From Pirellulaceae bacterium (GTDB lineage: Bacteria; Planctomycetota; Planctomycetia; Pirellulales; Pirellulaceae), in contig BPJV01000008.1 of NCBI GenBank assembly GCA_026004795.1, positions 1-64,000 on the forward strand: a DNA stretch of 64,000 bases, in the 5' to 3' direction. A program made the translations under genes and the position numbers. The first letter of the stretch is position 1; each line of letters starts with the position of its first letter. Below are positions 1 through 9,305 of this stretch, in pieces. The notes under the pieces are model-generated. The model saw only the letters and a program-made list of their open reading frames with translations. It did not search any database and was not told the origin of the DNA.

Positions 1-684
1 TTTGCGGCAGTTCATTCGGCTGGCTGAGCACGCGGGCGTGTTGGTCATGGTCAGTGGCGTGGTCGGCAGCAACTCGCATCGGCCGTTAGACCCCGAAGAA
101 TTCCGTGGCTTTGCGCTGGCGGACGCTTTGGCCCCTTTGGTGTTCATCAACCAGAAGGACACCAAGGCGGCTCAGATGTTTACGCTGGCCCACGAATTGG
201 CTCATCTTTGGCTTGGCAGATCCGGAATCTCAGACGTCGATGTCGCCGTGGTTCCGGGCCGCCGTGTGGAACGATGGTGCAACGCCGTGGCGGCCGAGTT
301 GCTTGCTCCCGCGGAGATCGTTGCGCGCCAGTTGCAGGAAGGGTGAACCGCTTGCCGAAGCTGCCGCCAGGTTGGCCCGGTTCTTCAAGGTCAGCACGCT
401 CGTCGTGCTCCGACGGCTAAAGGACGTCGGGTTCGCCGAGTGAACGAGAATTCACAGCAGCGTATCGCGCGGAGCTGGAGCGGCTGCGGCATCTGAAACC
501 CAAAGGGTCCGGTGGCGGAGACTTCTACAACACGCTGGGGGCTCGCGTGGGCAAGCGCTTCGCCACGGCGGTCATCACCAGCACGCTCGAAGGCCAGACG
601 CCGTTCACCGAGGCCTTCGATATTCTCGGTGTTCGCAAGACAGCAACCCTGCTCCAGGAAGCCGAGCGACTGGGGGTTGTCTGA
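1..684 (+). pseudogene. ImmA/IrrE-family metallopeptidase, 5' partial, frameshifted
   Basis: The gene enters from the left edge. The first frame carries the zinc motif HELAH (codons near 191-205) with a following HLWLG, typical of ImmA/IrrE peptidases that cleave repressors or act as antitoxin-like partners. Reading stops at 344-346, but the family sequence resumes in a second frame ([15 protein letters not shown], to ~440) and then in a third (EREFTAAYRAELERL to GVV, stop 682-684). Two single-base indels are therefore needed, near 345 and 441. The C-terminal part DFYNTLGARVGKRF matches the ImmA genes that precede DUF4411 genes. Its TGA overlaps the ATG of the next gene by one base (TGATG), so the two are translationally coupled. 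It could be a decayed gene or a sequence with indel errors; no nonsense substitution is seen inside the three frames. Confidence 0.8.
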
Positions 685-1194
685 TGCGGTACCTGCTGGA
701 TGCCAATGTATTTATCACGGCGAAGAATCTGCATTATGGATTCGACTTCTGCCCGGCGTTCTGGGACTGGCTGCGGCTCGCGCACGAGCACGGCACGGTG
801 TTTAGCATCGAAAAGGTCCACGACGAACTCATGGCACAGGACGATGAGTTGACCGGATGGGCCGAGGGCGTGCGAAGACTCGTTCTTTATCCAGCCGGAC
901 CAGAAGACGCTTGTAGGCCATGGGCAAGGTTTCTGCCTGGGTGCAAACACAATCCGTACACACCGGCCGCCAAAAACACGTTCTTCCTGAAAGCGGACTA
1001 CTACCTGATCGCTGCAGGCTCTGGCAGGACACTTCGCCGTCGTTACCCACGAGCGCCCCGCCGCTACCGTGAACAAAGTTAAGATACCCGATGTGTGTAT
1101 TGCGTTGAAACTTCGGGTGGTGACACCCTTCGAGATGCTGCGCATTGAACGCGCCCGATTCGTGTTGCGTAGTGGCTCCAGCGGAAACACGTGA
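684..1194 (+). pseudogene. DUF4411 (PIN-like) family protein, frameshifted
   Basis: The N-terminus (MRYLLDANVFITAKN, then FDFCPAFWDWL and IEKVHDELMAQDDEL) is the PIN-like DUF4411 fold; the acidic residues DAN and DEL are the expected metal-site positions. These proteins are usually paired with an upstream ImmA/IrrE gene and regarded as toxin-like RNases (family knowledge). The reading frame breaks near 895-960 (KVSAWVQTQ lies in another frame) and near 1010-1020, after which ALAGHFAVVTHERPAATVNK and VKIPDVCIALKLRVVTPFEML continue to a TGA at 1192-1194. The start overlaps the preceding stop (TGATG) and the helicase ATG lies 8 bases after the end, so the three form one operon. At least two indels are needed to restore it. 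Confidence 0.75.
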
Positions 1195-1202
1195 GAAAGC
1201 AA

Positions 1203-4200
1203 ATGGCAAAAAGAAGGACACGGGGATCGACGGCAACCCGACCGGCTCGGCGGCGCTCGCGCAACAACCGACCGCAAGTGCCGTTCCCGTACAAGCTGGT
1301 GCTGAATCAGTGGCTCTTGTCTCTGTTCAACGTCGACCAGCCTCGACAGACTGGCGGAGCATCTGCGCAGTGAGTCCCTGGAGGGGCTCGACGAGAACAA
1401 CGTCCATCGTTTTCACCACGCGCTGACGGCGCACTTTCCCGAACTGACCGAGCCTGCCGACGGAATTGCTGCTGGAATACGATCAGAACATCGTGCGGCA
1501 CACGCTGCAGCTCAATCGAGCCGCGAATCACACGTGGCGAGCAGCCGATCGTCTGGAAGTATTTTCAATACCTGGCCTTGCTGTTCACGGAAATCTATCT
1601 GGACCGGTACTTCCGCGATCCGGACGCGCTGTTGGCGGCCATCAACGAGCAAATCGACAGGTACAACGAAGACAAGCCGGAAGCGGACCAGATCGCGAAG
1701 CTGGATGATTCGGCGGAATCCTGGTCGCAGCTCAACAAGCTCGCGTTCTGGATGGCCACCGGCAGCGGCAAAACCCTGCTGATGCACGCGAACATCCTGC
1801 AGTACCAGCACTATCTGGCCCGGCCGGACAATCATGAAGTGCACCGAGGGCGGAAGCTGAACCGCATTCTGCTGCTCACGCCGAACGAAGGACTGAGCCA
1901 ACAGCACCTGCGAGAGTTCGAGGCGGCCGGAATCGACGCGGAGATTTTTAACAAGGACGGCCGCGGCCTGTTCGCCGGCAAGTCGGTGGAGATCCTTGAA
2001 GTCACCAAACTCAAAGAGGAAATGGGCGACAAGACGGTCGCAATCGACGCCTTCGAGGGAAACAACCTGGTGCTGGTGGACGAAGGGCACCGCGGAACCA
2101 GCGGCGGCCAGGACGGCGCGTGGCTCAAGGCCCGCAACGCGTTGTGCGAAGACGGTTTTTCGTTCGAGTATTCCGCCACGTTTCAACAGGCCGTTTCGGG
2201 CAACGCCGGGCTGACCGATCTGTACGCCAAGAGCATTCTGTTCAATTATTCGTACCGTTACTTCTATGGCGACGGGTTCGGCAAGGACTATCAGATCCTC
2301 AATCTGGACGATGACACGCAGGCGCAGCATCTGGAGCTGTATCTGGTCGCCTGCCTGCTGACGTTCTATCAGCAACAGCGGTTGTATCGCGAACACGAGG
2401 CTGAGTTTCGCCCGTTCAACATCGAAAAGCCGCTGTGGATTTTCGTCGGCGGCAGCGTCACCCAGACGCTCGCCAATCGAGATGCGTCCGACATCGTCGA
2501 GATTCTGAAGTTTCTTGCCCGCTACGTTTCGAATCGCAACGGAAAGCGTTGAGCGAATCGAGCGGGTGTTGAACCAGGGGCTGGTGACGGCCAACGGCAG
2601 AGAACCTGTTTGCCGGCCGCTTTACGTACCTCAACACGACCGGCCTAGACCGCTTCGCAGATTTATGATGACACGCTGGCCACGCTCTTCAACGCTCCCG
2701 GAGGCGGGGGTGCTGTACGTCGAGAATCTGAAGGGAGCGACGGGCGAAGTGGCTCTGCGATTGGGCGCCGAGAATGATGCCTTTGGCGTGATCAACGTGG
2801 GCGATGATTCGAAGCTCGTGAAGCTGTGCGAAGAGCACGGAATGGAGACAGGCGAACGGGAGTTTTCCAGTTCGTTGTTTCATGAAATCAATAAGCCCGA
2901 GTCGACGGTGAACGTGTTGATCGGGTCCAGAAAATTCACGGAGGGGGTGGAGCAGTTGGCGCGTCAGCACGATGGGGCTGATGAACATCGGTCGCGGCGA
3001 GGGTGCCCAAATCATCCAACTTTTCGGACGCGGCGTGCGACTGAAGGGATACCGGATGAGCCTCAAACGGAGCAACCGCACAAGCCTTCCCGAAGGCGTC
3101 CAGCGACCTCGCTTTATCAACCTCCTGGAGACGCTTAGCATTTTTGGTATCCGTGCCGACTACATGGCCGAATTCCGTAAGCATTTGGAAGAAGAAGGAT
3201 TGCCGACGAACGACGACCGGGTAGAGTTCTTGCTCCCTGTCATCAGGAACCTGGGCAAGCGATCGCTGAAAACGATTCGCCTCAAAAAGACGATCAATGG
3301 CGTGAGCACCGAGTTCGGGGATGCGTTTAGGAAGCTCGGCCCTGTGCCTACGGTTCAACGACCGGATCCAGCCCGCGATCCATCGACGGAATACCTGCAG
3401 AGAAACAAGGTAGTGTTGAATTGGTATCCCAAGATTAAGGCGATCAAGTCCGCGGGCATTGGCGGAGACGATTCATCCGAACGCCCCAACCAGGCTCATC
3501 TCACGGCGCAGCATACGGCAATGCTCGATATGGATCGGTTGTACTTCGAGCTGGAGCAATTCAAAGCCGAACGTGGATGGCATAATTTGAACCTGACGCG
3601 CGAAGGGATTTCCGAATTACTTGCCGATGCGAGCTGGTACCATCTTCTGATTCCTGCCGAAGAGATGGCTTTCGATGCGTTCGAGAAAGTGAAGCTGTGG
3701 GAAGAGATCGCCTTGGCACTGTTAAAGAAGTACACCGAGCGATACTACACGTTCCGCAAGAAGGAATGGGAACTACCCCATCTCGAATACCATGACCTGG
3801 AAGAGACCGATCCAAACCTTCTGGGTGCGGGGCAGACGCCCGACGATGCCTACTACCGAATCCTAATCGACCAGTCGCAGGAAGAGATCGTCGCCAAACT
3901 GGAAGAGCTGAGGGGATTGATCGAACGCGGCGAATTCAAACCCTGGGAGTTTCGCACGCTCAAGGCAATCTGGTTCGGCAGCCATCTGTACCAACCGCTA
4001 CTGCACTGCCGGGAACAGGTTGTGGAGATTACTCCGCTGCCACTGAACCAGGGCGAAGCTCGCTTCGTCGAGGATCTCAAGTCGTTTTGCGACCAGAATG
4101 AGGAATTTTTCGAGGACAAAGAGCTGTACTTGCTTCGCAATTTGAGCAAGGGCCGCGGCGTCGGTTTCTTCGAAGCCGGCAACTTTCATCCGGACTTCAT

Positions 4201-4507
4201 CTTGTGGCTGTTGGCCGATGGTCTGCAGCATGTCGTGTTTATCGATCCCAAAGGCATCCGCAACATCGGCCCCGACGATCCGAAGGTGCAGTTCTACCAA
4301 ACGGTCAAAGAGATCGAATCGCGACTTAACGATCCCCAGACCAAACTGCATTCGTTTCTCATCTCCAACACGCCTTCCCACACCATGCGTATGCTTTGGG
4401 GCATAGAAAAAGCCGACATGCAGGCCCGCCACATCGTGTTCCAGGAAGATGAGGGATACGTCCGACAGGTCTTGGAATCCTGCGTGGGCGAGCATCTTCC
4501 CAGCTGA
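1203..4507 (+). pseudogene. DEAD/DEAH helicase-nuclease (type III restriction-like), frameshifted in its first half
   Basis: From ATG 1203 the protein begins with a basic leader and [17 protein letters not shown]. Superfamily-2 motifs follow: Walker A MATGSGKT (~1752-1775), Walker B VDEGH (~2077-2091), SATF (~2173-2184) and motif [11 protein letters not shown] (~3017-3043). The C-terminus has HPDFILW (~4186-4206) and FIDPKG (~4238-4255), spaced like a PD-(D/E)XK nuclease core. Family: helicase-nucleases related to the Res subunit of type III restriction enzymes. The coding sense is continuous only by switching frame near 1340, 1462, 1545, 2530, 2597, 2662, 2700 and 2950; from 2972 to the stop at 4507 it is clean (511 codons). 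Length would be ~1100 aa, normal for the family. No methyltransferase gene is present nearby. It sits 8 bases after the DUF4411 gene. Confidence 0.8.
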
Positions 4508-4632
4508 TCCACTCGGGGTCATTCGATAGGTTTGAAGCAAGTCACGGGTGAGGACAGGCTGTCGGCACGGATCGCAGGGGAGAGAAATCGAGCCCCTAAG
4601 GAAGAACGTAACCGTTCGCCGCTCAGTCGAAA

Positions 4633-4700
4633 GGGCGAGGCTGCTCCCGAGCCGATTCCTTAGCCCGCTTGTCCTGTGCGGCTCAGCGGGAGCCTCGCCC
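4633..4700. repeat. REP-like imperfect palindrome
   Basis: Arms at 4633-4653 and 4680-4700 share the outer 10 bases GGGCGAGGCT/AGCCTCGCCC perfectly and a looser inner part (GCTCCCGAGCC against GGCTCAGCGGGAGC), around a 26-base loop. I recall similar sequence in intergenic regions of Rhodopirellula-like genomes. It lies in the convergent gap between the two helicase genes, so it may also end transcription. Confidence 0.6.
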
Positions 4701-4751
4701 TCCCACAATCGCACCCCGTTGTGTAAGCCGTGAACGACGACGCGTTTGCTT

Positions 4752-4823
4752 ACAAGCACGAAGCGCCAGCGAGTGAGTCGAGGTATTTTCAGGGATAAAC
4801 ACTCGCTGGCGCTTCGTGCTTGT
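4752..4823. repeat. REP-like perfect inverted repeat, 24-nt arms
   Basis: Left arm 4752-4775 and right arm 4800-4823 are exact reverse complements over 24 bases (core GAAGCGCCAGCGAGTG), separated by 24 bases. This is an extragenic palindrome of the kind I recall as dispersed in planctomycete genomes. It lies between two convergent helicase genes and about 50 bases after the element at 4633-4700. Confidence 0.75.
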
Positions 4824-4876
4824 ATTGAAAAACGGGATTCCCTCCACCCTAAAATACTATCTCGGGGCGTGAACGG

Positions 4877-7800
4877 TTACGGAAGAACTGCGTCACCAGG
4901 AGAGATGACATTGAATCCGAAATCTTCGAGGCGCTGCGCAATGCGTTGTGATGGGCGCTGCGGCGCAAAACACGCGTATTTCCCTTGTTCTGTGGCAAAC
5001 CAAAACAGCGGTTGCGCGATGATCTCACCAGATTTCGTAATCAATGGTTCTTGGGAAATCTTGTAGCCGCGCAGCAAGCCTACCAGCCACTTGCGATGTT
5101 CTTCACCAATGATCTCCATCAGGTCAGCAACATCGTCCATCGGACTGCCAGTTTTTTCCACCTTTGGACGATACTCGAGTATGTCCATGCATTCTCCCAG
5201 CACATCGTACAACCGTCGGGCGTGCATGTCGGCTCGGTTTTCCGCGAATAGAACCAACATCGACCTGGCTCGTGTCATCGCCACGTAGAGATTGTTTGCC
5301 AGCACACCGACTTTTTCCGAGACGTACCAGTCAACGCCGGGCACGATCACGATCTCAGCGTCGTAGCCCTTGAACGAGTGAGGTGTTGTTGCCAGGAGCA
5401 CGTCGCCACGGCGCTCGAAGCGGCCTGTCTGCACACTGAGAGTAACGCCAATTTCCGCCATGCGCGGAGCGACTTCTCGCTCAAGCCATCGCTTGATGTT
5501 TTGGCCGTTGTAGAGCAGACAGATGTCTGCCGGATCAACACCTTCAACTTCGATGAGTTGTCGACAGAATTGGCCGATGGCTTGCATTTCCTGGCGAGTG
5601 CTGGTGAACTGCCGAAACGTAGGTTTCGGTCCTTCGATTTGATTGAAACGTATGGTCCACCATTGCGCATCGCCGCGCGCGGTTCGCTCGACCAAACCGC
5701 GGCTGAGTAGTTCTTTATGATCCGCGTCATCCTCCGGTGGCTGCAATCGATAAAGGACGTTCAATGTGAATTCGATAATCGGTTTGGTACTGCGGAAACT
5801 CTCATTCATCACCGTCGAACGCCCGCGCAGGTCCAAGCCGAACTCGGACCACCTGGGCGTACCCCTTCCGTAAATGTTCTGCGCATTGTCGTAGAAAATG
5901 TTGACAGCACGACTGTTCGCGTCGGAGCCATCTACCTGTCGAACCAGCGCCGACAACAGCTTCAGAGTATTGGGGCCCATATCCTGGGCTTCGTCGATGA
6001 ACAAGGCGTCGCATGCCGGTTGTATCTCGTTCGCCGGACGTCGTTCCAAGAATGCCGCCGCTGCGTCGTCATATTCGAAGCGGAAATCGCTAGCCCGTAA
6101 TCCCACCTCGGGCAGCATCCGGTCGAGGATTTCGCGGATGTGAAGCAGGGAAACACGTTCCCACGGAAAGTGCGTTCCTTCGGCCGCTTGTTCCCAGGCT
6201 GTTTCGATCGAATTCGCGATGAGCGCTTGGAGAGAACGATTTGCAAATACGGCCCAAATCCGTGCGTGGGGCTGATCGGAAAAGCGTTGGACGGTCTTCG
6301 CTAGCCAGTGAGCTAGAACGATCGTTTTTCCACTCCCAGCGACGTCTCGGACCAAACGTGGTTTGCCGTCCAATGTCAGCCCACACAACCGCTCCTGTTC
6401 CCTTGACAGGACCGGCCGGAGCAGTTTCCGCGTGGAAATCTGGTAGCCCAATGAGTTCGTGTTGACGGCATACACATTTGCCCCGGTCTCGCGGACCGCC
6501 TCGCGATTCGGCGGCGAGTAGATCTCCCTGGCGGGAACTTGTTCCCAAAAGAGCTTGCGTGCACGCTTCCTCAACACACGGGGCGAAAGAAAGGGCAACA
6601 ACGGGTGCAAATAGGGCTCTTGCATTTCGGCGCGACTGGCCAGAACCAGACAGGCTTCGCGTGCTCGACTCAACGCCACATTCACCAGCCGTTTCCATTC
6701 ATCGTATGGCCAACTGTAGCTTCCCGCGTTGACCGTGTCGAAGATCACTACGTCGGCTTCGGCCCCTTGTTGGCTGTGAACCGTTGAAGCAGACCAGGTG
6801 TGCAGTTCATTCTGTGCCAGATAGACTGCGATACGATGCGCCTGAGCTTTGAATGGTGATATGAACATACCATTACATGAACGCAATTCTGTATCGGTGA
6901 ACAGGCGATCCAAGATGGTCGTTGTAAGGCGGCGCACCCAACTTCGATTTCCCGGGCCTCGCTCGGCTCGAATCGATGGCCAATCACTCGTCTCTTCATC
7001 CAGCACATACCATATCGCGCGTGGTTGATCTTGGAGCACCATCGGCAGGCGGTATTTCCGGTCTCCGACTTCCGGTGCCGTCTCTAATTGGCCAGCGTAC
7101 TGGAAATTCGACACGACATGGCATACGTCGCGGTGCATCCGGTGCTGTTCACGCAGCACGTGAACCCCCACTTCCTCGGACCCGAAATGATCCAGATGAC
7201 TCAAACCGCTCTTGGCTAACCACGTCATCTGATGGGTTGGCAGAACGCGACTGATGCGACTGATCGGGGCAAGCTGCTTCGAATCGCCTACCAATACCAC
7301 ACGGCGAGCCGCCAGGAGAGATAGGGCGGCTGTGGCGGCGCGAGAAATCAATCCGGCTTCGTCAATGAACACCGTCGTGAACGGAGCCAGCCCATGTTCG
7401 ATACTATGTTTCACGGCCTCCGTGGTCAGGAATGAGGTCGCGCGAAACGCTGTTGCGACGACACATCGCACCTCGTCGTCCAGAAAGTTGCGGCGCGCAG
7501 CATCCCGCATCTGCATCCGCAGTTTCTTGATCTCTACACGAATCATTGCCTTTTCGACGGAACTGGTCGTTCTCGCCAGGCTCTGGAGGTGGCTTTCGAT
7601 CCGAGAGAGAAACTCGGTTTCCGTGCCTCGGAGCATGTCCTCCAATCGGTTTTCGGTGAAGACCTTGAACGATGCACCCTTTCCGATTCGCAGCAGCGCA
7701 CCACTTTCTAGGATTTGTGGTGCCACTTCCCTGGCGGCTTTACCCAGAGCGATCGCAGCAGCGTCGGTGGCTCGATTGGTCGTAGAGACGATCAAAATGC

Positions 7801-8530
7801 GCTCGCCGGGATCCACCAGGGACCGCACGGCTTGCTGGCCCATGGTGAACGTCTTCCCGGTACCGGGAGGTCCCCACAGGACACTCCAGGCCTTGGACCA
7901 CCAGCGACTGAGTTCCGGCAGGCCAACATCGCGGTACTCGAGCACGTCCGGGTGGATTCCTCCTTCGCTTGCGCAAAGCCGATCGACGAGGGCCTCTTGG
8001 ATTCGATCAAAGGCGGGTTCGTTGTAGATGGCATGGAGAAACGCCAAAAACTCGAATGGGCGAACAAAGAATGATCCTGTTGTCGGAGGATGTTCAGGAT
8101 CCGCCACGATGACAAAGATGCGCCCGGTCGCATCGTCGACTTCGAGAATCTCTCCCATCCACACGATGGAATCGTCGATCTCAATTTCGTCGTTCCCCTC
8201 GGGAAATCCTTCCGCCGCATCTGCATCAGAACGCGGTAGGTATAAAGGGCGAAAGGCCGTTGCTCCCTCCCAAGTCCAATCAAACTCCACACGGTGGCCA
8301 ACCTGCAGGACGTAGATCGTTCCAATATCACTCTTGGATACTAGGCCTACGCTACGGCAGCGGAGATGCTTCCACTTGACAGAAGCACGATACTCGCGAC
8401 GAACCGCCTCTTGTGCATGCTGCAAGACGTCTCGGCCCGTATCCGGAAAATGCAACCGAATAGGCTGTTCCGCTTGGATGAAGTCCGACTGCAGTGCTTC
8501 CAAGTCGTCATCGCGGCTGAGGCTACTCAT
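4877..8530 (-). CDS. Tandem superfamily-1 helicase fusion (Upf1-like + UvrD-like)
   Basis: A 1217-residue protein with two complete helicase cores. Residues 1-200 form an N-terminal domain that I do not recognise. Core 1 (Upf1/Dna2-like SF1B) has GPPGTGKT at 220-227, DEAG at 390-393, GDSKQLAP at 415-422, REQHRM at 460-465 and VALSRARE around 618-625. Core 2 (UvrD/Rep-like SF1A) has VAGSGKT at 730-736, DEAQD at 846-850, SFRSTKP near 911-917 and VAMTRARS near the C-terminus. A short tail of ~100 residues follows. Both ATPase sites look intact. Such proteins would unwind or translocate on nucleic acid; a role in phage or plasmid defence is inferred from length, architecture and the neighbouring restriction-like helicase-nuclease. 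It is a single-gene unit, convergent with that gene, with no obvious ribosome binding site. The reading frame is undamaged, unlike its neighbour. Confidence 0.85.
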   Translation of the reverse strand: MSSLSRDDDLEALQSDFIQAEQPIRLHFPDTGRDVLQHAQEAVRREYRASVKWKHLRCRSVGLVSKSDIGTIYVLQVGHRVEFDWTWEGATAFRPLYLPRSDADAAEGFPEGNDEIEIDDSIVWMGEILEVDDATGRIFVIVADPEHPPTTGSFFVRPFEFLAFLHAIYNEPAFDRIQEALVDRLCASEGGIHPDVLEYRDVGLPELSRWWSKAWSVLWGPPGTGKTFTMGQQAVRSLVDPGERILIVSTTNRATDAAAIALGKAAREVAPQILESGALLRIGKGASFKVFTENRLEDMLRGTETEFLSRIESHLQSLARTTSSVEKAMIRVEIKKLRMQMRDAARRNFLDDEVRCVVATAFRATSFLTTEAVKHSIEHGLAPFTTVFIDEAGLISRAATAALSLLAARRVVLVGDSKQLAPISRISRVLPTHQMTWLAKSGLSHLDHFGSEEVGVHVLREQHRMHRDVCHVVSNFQYAGQLETAPEVGDRKYRLPMVLQDQPRAIWYVLDEETSDWPSIRAERGPGNRSWVRRLTTTILDRLFTDTELRSCNGMFISPFKAQAHRIAVYLAQNELHTWSASTVHSQQGAEADVVIFDTVNAGSYSWPYDEWKRLVNVALSRAREACLVLASRAEMQEPYLHPLLPFLSPRVLRKRARKLFWEQVPAREIYSPPNREAVRETGANVYAVNTNSLGYQISTRKLLRPVLSREQERLCGLTLDGKPRLVRDVAGSGKTIVLAHWLAKTVQRFSDQPHARIWAVFANRSLQALIANSIETAWEQAAEGTHFPWERVSLLHIREILDRMLPEVGLRASDFRFEYDDAAAAFLERRPANEIQPACDALFIDEAQDMGPNTLKLLSALVRQVDGSDANSRAVNIFYDNAQNIYGRGTPRWSEFGLDLRGRSTVMNESFRSTKPIIEFTLNVLYRLQPPEDDADHKELLSRGLVERTARGDAQWWTIRFNQIEGPKPTFRQFTSTRQEMQAIGQFCRQLIEVEGVDPADICLLYNGQNIKRWLEREVAPRMAEIGVTLSVQTGRFERRGDVLLATTPHSFKGYDAEIVIVPGVDWYVSEKVGVLANNLYVAMTRARSMLVLFAENRADMHARRLYDVLGECMDILEYRPKVEKTGSPMDDVADLMEIIGEEHRKWLVGLLRGYKISQEPLITKSGEIIAQPLFWFATEQGKYACFAPQRPSQRIAQRLEDFGFNVISPGDAVLP

Positions 8531-8777
8531 GTTAAGCGCATTGTGCTAGTAGTCGCCAGTACATGAACACGTGCCTGCAAACAATACCTACCGGGAGTGC
8601 GATAGCCGTGTTCGCTCCGAGCCCTTTGAGCGGTCCAGCAAGCTCGCCGGTCGAGGCTCCAGCGATGCATCGAAGCGCGTGAACGGCGCAGTTGTCAGGC
8701 AATCGGATTTCAACGTCGTTTCGTTCCATGATTGCAATTCATCATAACGAAGATGCAGTGGCGAATGCCGGGATCAG

Positions 8778-9158
8778 ATGGAGGTCTTGCAGCGGGTTAT
8801 GGAGCATGAGATTGTGCATTTGGTGGAGCTGCTGGTATGGGGCGAGTCGCGGTCTGGGGCGGAGCGGTCTGGATCGATTGCCGAGCGGTTCTTCGGACAT
8901 ACGGATCATCGCCATCAACTGCTCCCCCGGGCCGAGCGGGTGCTGGACGCGCAGGGGATCAGGCCGGGGGATTGGGTGGCGTTCGAACATCACGGGCGGG
9001 AACACGTCGGGCGGGTCAACCGGCTGACGCGGCGGGTGACCGTGCTGGTCGAAGACCCGCAAGGCCGGCGGTACAGCGACGGCCGCCGTTACGCCAAGTT
9101 CTACGTGTGGGCCGACCGGATGCGCCCGGCTCCGGCGGCATTGTCAAAAGGGACGTGA
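8778..9158 (+). CDS. SprT-like domain protein, N-terminally truncated
   Basis: The 126-residue product begins directly at the zinc-site helix: MEHEIVHLVELLVWG holds HExxH (H10, E11, H14), followed by FFGHTDHRH and a beta-rich tail GREHVGRVNRLTRRVTVLVEDP ending in GRRYAKFYV. This matches SprT-like metal-dependent proteins, which in planctomycetes normally have another ~100 residues before the HExxH. In the same frame a TAA occurs about 35 bases upstream, and no recognisable N-terminal half exists there. I conclude that the gene lost its 5' part, probably during turnover of the accessory region. The third family motif (SCS after WG) reads SRS here, another sign of relaxed selection. It may be a remnant rather than a working gene. 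Confidence 0.6.
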   Translation: MEVLQRVMEHEIVHLVELLVWGESRSGAERSGSIAERFFGHTDHRHQLLPRAERVLDAQGIRPGDWVAFEHHGREHVGRVNRLTRRVTVLVEDPQGRRYSDGRRYAKFYVWADRMRPAPAALSKGT

Positions 9159-9166
9159 GTGCGGCC

Positions 9167-9231
9167 GACCGGGGCGTAAGCTTCCAGCTTGCGACCGCCG
9201 CAGTTTCACGTTCGTGCCGCGGCGTTTACGC
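9167..9231. repeat. Planctomycete-type intergenic repeat (GGCGTAAGCTTCCAGCTTGCG)
   Basis: Bases 9171-9192 contain GCGTAAGCTTCCAGCTTGC, with an internal 5-bp palindrome AAGCT-TCC-AGCTT, and 9225-9231 (TTTACGC) mirror the start GCGTAAG imperfectly. I recall closely similar short elements between genes in this phylum. It lies just before the PIN toxin/antitoxin pair. Confidence 0.45.
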
Positions 9232-9238
9232 TTATAAT
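9211..9238 (+). promoter_or_regulatory. Possible sigma-70 promoter of the toxin-antitoxin pair
   Basis: TATAAT at 9233-9238 with TTCGTG at 9211-9216, spacer 16 bases, about 65 bases before the antitoxin start. The -10 box is a perfect consensus; the -35 box is weak. Confidence 0.4.
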
Positions 9239-9305
9239 ATAATGGGTTTTACGGGAACATAGCGGTGTTTCCAACGTGGGGTCTGTTACGACAAGGGCTT
9301 GGTTG

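Noticed and set aside
4633-4823. CRISPR array
   Set aside because: Only palindromic arms are present, with no regular direct repeats, spacers or cas genes.
8532-8729. 65-residue minus-strand frame upstream of the tandem helicase
   Set aside because: No recognisable protein features, and no ribosome binding site; it merely fills the gap before the helicase start.
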